This document shows positions 61,925 through 64,000 of a stretch of 64,000 bases of DNA, one piece after another. The notes under the pieces are model-generated. The model ran no database searches. It had not been told where the DNA came from and worked only from the letters and a program-made list of their open reading frames with translations. A program made the translations under genes and the position numbers. The stretch covers positions 1-64,000 of the forward strand of contig NZ_KQ958207.1 in the NCBI RefSeq assembly GCF_001546855.1, in the 5' to 3' direction. Source of the DNA: Megasphaera sp. MJR8396C (lineage in GTDB: Bacteria; Bacillota; Negativicutes; Veillonellales; Megasphaeraceae). How positions within the stretch are numbered: position 1 is the stretch's first letter; each line of letters opens with the position of its first letter.

Positions 61925-62360
61925 ACCTCATAGTGGCAGCAGTTTGTCTAACTCTGCCAGGATGCATGCCATCATCGAAGGCATTTATGCCAAAACGCCG
62001 TATTTCAAGAGCATGCCCTGCACGATCGAAACGGTAGCTGTCGGCCGCGTCCGCGTCGGCTTTGACATTAGCCGCCATATTTGTAATTATCGCAATATTG
62101 CTTCAGGCGGTGTCCTGGCAGCCTTCTGTGATACCCTCATGGGTATGGCCTGCCGGACGATGGGTTTTCGGGTAACGACCCTGGAAATCAATATGAATTA
62201 CGTCCGCAGTGTCAACAGCGGCGAGCACGTTACTGGTATCGGACAGGTTCTCCATCAAGGCAGGAATACGATTGTCGTCGAATGCGAATGCCGCGATACC
62301 GACGGTAATGTTGTCGTGAAAGGGCGGTCGTCCTTTTACATTTTAAAAAAAATCGATTAA
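61917..62360 (+). CDS. PaaI-type hotdog thioesterase (2)
   Basis: A 147-residue hotdog protein with CNYRNIASGGVLAAFCDTLMGMA (the N...GG...D pattern) and TLEINMNYVRSV. Start ATG at 61917 with AAGGAGG upstream, inside the end of the first thioesterase (ATGGATGA). Two different hotdog subunits side by side may form a heteromer or have different acyl preferences (inference). Confidence 0.82.
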   Translation: MDEPHSGSSLSNSARMHAIIEGIYAKTPYFKSMPCTIETVAVGRVRVGFDISRHICNYRNIASGGVLAAFCDTLMGMACRTMGFRVTTLEINMNYVRSVNSGEHVTGIGQVLHQGRNTIVVECECRDTDGNVVVKGRSSFYILKKID

Positions 62361-62401
62361 TATGATATTCACGTATTACAGGGAAGGTTGGTTAGTACAA
62401 G

Positions 62402-63541
62402 ATGGATTTTGCTTATAACGACGAACAGAAAGATATCATCAAAGTCGTCCGCGACTTGGTGCAAAAAGAAATCGTCCCCTACGCTGCAGAAATGGATGAA
62501 ACGGGAAAACTCCATGAAGGGCTGTTGGACAAATTGGCAGCACAGGGGCTATTGGGCGTCGCTATTCCGGAAGAATTTGGCGGAGCCGGACTGGATGCGA
62601 TTACCATTGCTGGTGTTTATGAAGAATTAGCTAAAGGCTGCGGCGGCGTCGCTACGACGGTAGCTGCCAATGCGCTGGCTTCGTACCCGGTTATCTTGGC
62701 CGGTAACGACGACCAGAAGAAACGCTATTTTGACGTCATCAATGAAGATAACCTGGCTGCGTTTGCCCTGACCGAACCGGGAACCGGTTCCGATGCAGGT
62801 TCCGTATCGACACGGGCTACCAAGACGGAAGACGGCAAAGGCTATCTCTTGAACGGTACTAAGTGCTTCATTACCAACGGCGGCCTGGCCGAAATCTTTG
62901 TCGTCTTTGCCAATACCCGCAAAACCGGTGGTATCCGCGGCCTTACGCCGTTCATCGTCCGCAAGGGCACGCCGGGCTTTACAATCGGCAAAGAAGAAAA
63001 TAAAATGGGCATCCGTGCATCCAACACGACGGAACTCATTTTTGACAACTGCTTCGTTCCTGTTGAAGACCGCTTAGGCCGTGAAGGCAGCGGTTTCCGC
63101 ATCGCCATGGCAACCCTTGACGCAGCTCGTCCCTTCGTCGGTGCCGTTTCCGTCGGTATCGCTGAAGCAGCCTTCCGGGCTTGCTGTGAATACGCGAAAG
63201 TCCGCGTACAGTTCGGCAAACCGATTGCGTCCTTCCAGATGGTCCAGGCTATGATCGCCGATATGGCCATGAAGGTCGAAGGCGCTCGTCTCCTCGTCCA
63301 CCGCGCTTGCTGGATGAAGGATCAGGGCATGGACTTCAGCCGCGAAGCTGCGATTGCTAAGTGCAACGCTTCCGACGTCGCTATGCAGGTTACGACCGAT
63401 GCTGTTCAGGTCATGGGCGGCTACGGCTACATCAAGGAATACCCCGTTGAAAAATACATGCGCGATGCCAAGATCATGCAGATCTATGAAGGCACCAACC
63501 AGATTCAGCGGTTAGTTATTGCCAATAAGACACTTTACTGA
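62402..63541 (+). CDS. acyl-CoA dehydrogenase
   Basis: A 379-residue flavin acyl-CoA dehydrogenase, full length. FALTEPGTGSDAG and CFITNGG contact FAD; the catalytic base Glu is in QIYEGTNQIQRL near the end. It introduces the alpha-beta double bond in acyl-CoA, or runs in reverse with an electron-transfer flavoprotein. From memory it is clearly different in sequence from the well-known Megasphaera elsdenii butyryl-CoA dehydrogenase, so it is probably another paralog with its own chain-length or branched substrate. No etfAB is adjacent. Confidence 0.92.
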   Translation: MDFAYNDEQKDIIKVVRDLVQKEIVPYAAEMDETGKLHEGLLDKLAAQGLLGVAIPEEFGGAGLDAITIAGVYEELAKGCGGVATTVAANALASYPVILAGNDDQKKRYFDVINEDNLAAFALTEPGTGSDAGSVSTRATKTEDGKGYLLNGTKCFITNGGLAEIFVVFANTRKTGGIRGLTPFIVRKGTPGFTIGKEENKMGIRASNTTELIFDNCFVPVEDRLGREGSGFRIAMATLDAARPFVGAVSVGIAEAAFRACCEYAKVRVQFGKPIASFQMVQAMIADMAMKVEGARLLVHRACWMKDQGMDFSREAAIAKCNASDVAMQVTTDAVQVMGGYGYIKEYPVEKYMRDAKIMQIYEGTNQIQRLVIANKTLY

Positions 63542-63579
63542 TACAATGTATCGTGAATTGAATAGCGGTTTATTATGAC

Positions 63580-63791
63580 GATGATAAAGAGGGCATGAAG
63601 GCACTTCCGTTTACAGGAAATCCGGGTCATGGATTGAGAACCCGGTAACGGAAGCTTCATGCGTTCACTTTAGAGTCTCCTGCTGAACGGAGTAGGCAGG
63701 ACGGGTGTTCCCGTTACAGGATATGAGAGAATCAAGTAGGGTGGTACCGCGGATAAGACTTTCGCCCCTTAGGGGGCGGGAGTCTATTTTT
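63580..63791 (+). promoter_or_regulatory. T-box leader of pheS
   Basis: Stem I is closed by GCATGAAG (63593-63600) and CTTCATGC (63655-63662). The T-box sequence AGGGTGGTACCGCGG lies at 63738-63752. The terminator AGACTTTCGCCCC / GGGGCGGGAGTCT with TTTTTT follows at 63756-63791. Uncharged tRNA, here expected to be tRNA(Phe), pairs with the leader and prevents termination. I could not fix the specifier triplet with certainty. Confidence 0.9.
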
Positions 63792-63819
63792 TATGTACCT
63801 TGCCAGTAGGAGGAAAACC

Positions 63820-64000
63820 ATGATCAATGAGAAGATTGAGGCTATTAAAACGGCCGTAATGGAAGAACTCGCCAAGAGCGAACATTTGCAGGATATCCAA
63901 GATATCCGCGTCAAGTTCCTGGGGAAAAAAGGGGAACTGACGGCAATCATGAAGGAAATGAAAAACTTTTCCAAGGAAGATCGGCCAAAAATCGGCCAGT
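63820..64000 (+). CDS. pheS: phenylalanyl-tRNA synthetase alpha subunit (partial, 5' end)
   Basis: The first 60 codons of pheS; the gene runs out of the window. The N-terminal coiled-coil domain is visible (KIEAIKTAVMEELAKSEHL, then VKFLGKKGELT, the conserved F-L-G-K-K-G element). GTAGGAGG precedes the ATG at 63820. The T-box leader directly upstream supports the assignment. Confidence 0.92.
   Translation, partial: MINEKIEAIKTAVMEELAKSEHLQDIQDIRVKFLGKKGELTAIMKEMKNFSKEDRPKIGQ

Noticed and set aside
1-64000. CRISPR arrays, tRNA genes, rRNA genes, IS elements or integrases
   Set aside because: I looked for regularly spaced repeats, tRNA-like cloverleafs, transposase and integrase motifs and saw none in the window.

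Overview
The window is a chromosomal stretch of an anaerobic, Gram-negative-staining member of the Firmicutes (class Negativicutes). Megasphaera is my best guess. It combines Firmicutes-type gene order (mraZ-rsmH-ftsL-mur-ftsZ-nrdR, a T-box leader before pheS, WYL regulators) with outer-membrane genes (ADP-heptose synthesis, two heptosyltransferase-family genes, a beta-barrel protein ending in Phe). It also carries a biotin-dependent acyl-CoA decarboxylase and acyl-CoA dehydrogenase/thioesterase genes typical of fatty-acid-producing anaerobes. The genus is inferred from gene content only.

Layout. 1-2031: two tandem secreted paralogs and a Fic protein (minus strand). 2361-3756: a DUF1858 / unknown / hemerythrin operon. 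3830-5893: threonine aldolase family enzyme and a divergent LysR regulator. 5894-14649: an AT-richer accessory region with a three-gene cassette (HNH-like/glycine-zipper protein, multi-TM protein, TerB-like protein) between related terminator repeats, a tandem pair of WYL regulators and an orphan coiled-coil protein. 14769-17237: methylmalonyl-CoA decarboxylase subunits alpha, delta and gamma. 17333-20366: hotdog thioesterase, secreted protein, acetolactate synthase.

20593-34582: DUF523, signal peptidase, a preQ1-I riboswitch with queT-queF, a membrane acyltransferase, a folE-folB-folK operon running into a two-component system, small enzymes, deoD, an amidohydrolase and queD-queE. 34603-41985: exonuclease, aldehyde dehydrogenase, an unassigned intergenic RNA candidate, HAD phosphatase, M16 peptidase and gluQ. 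42132-54879: a dcw cluster without ftsI, ftsW or ftsA. 54956-61075: nrdR, then the LPS inner-core heptose operon and an outer-membrane protein. 61112-61375: a strong candidate free-standing ncRNA with its own promoter and terminator. 61490-63541: two thioesterases and an acyl-CoA dehydrogenase. 63580-64000: T-box and the start of pheS.

Themes that link genes: queuosine metabolism is spread over four loci (riboswitch-queT-queF, queD-queE, gluQ, and folE supplying the shared precursor). Envelope biogenesis dominates the right half. The accessory region at 6-14.7 kb is the best place to look for an undescribed system. All domain calls are from reading the translated sequence; no database search was run.
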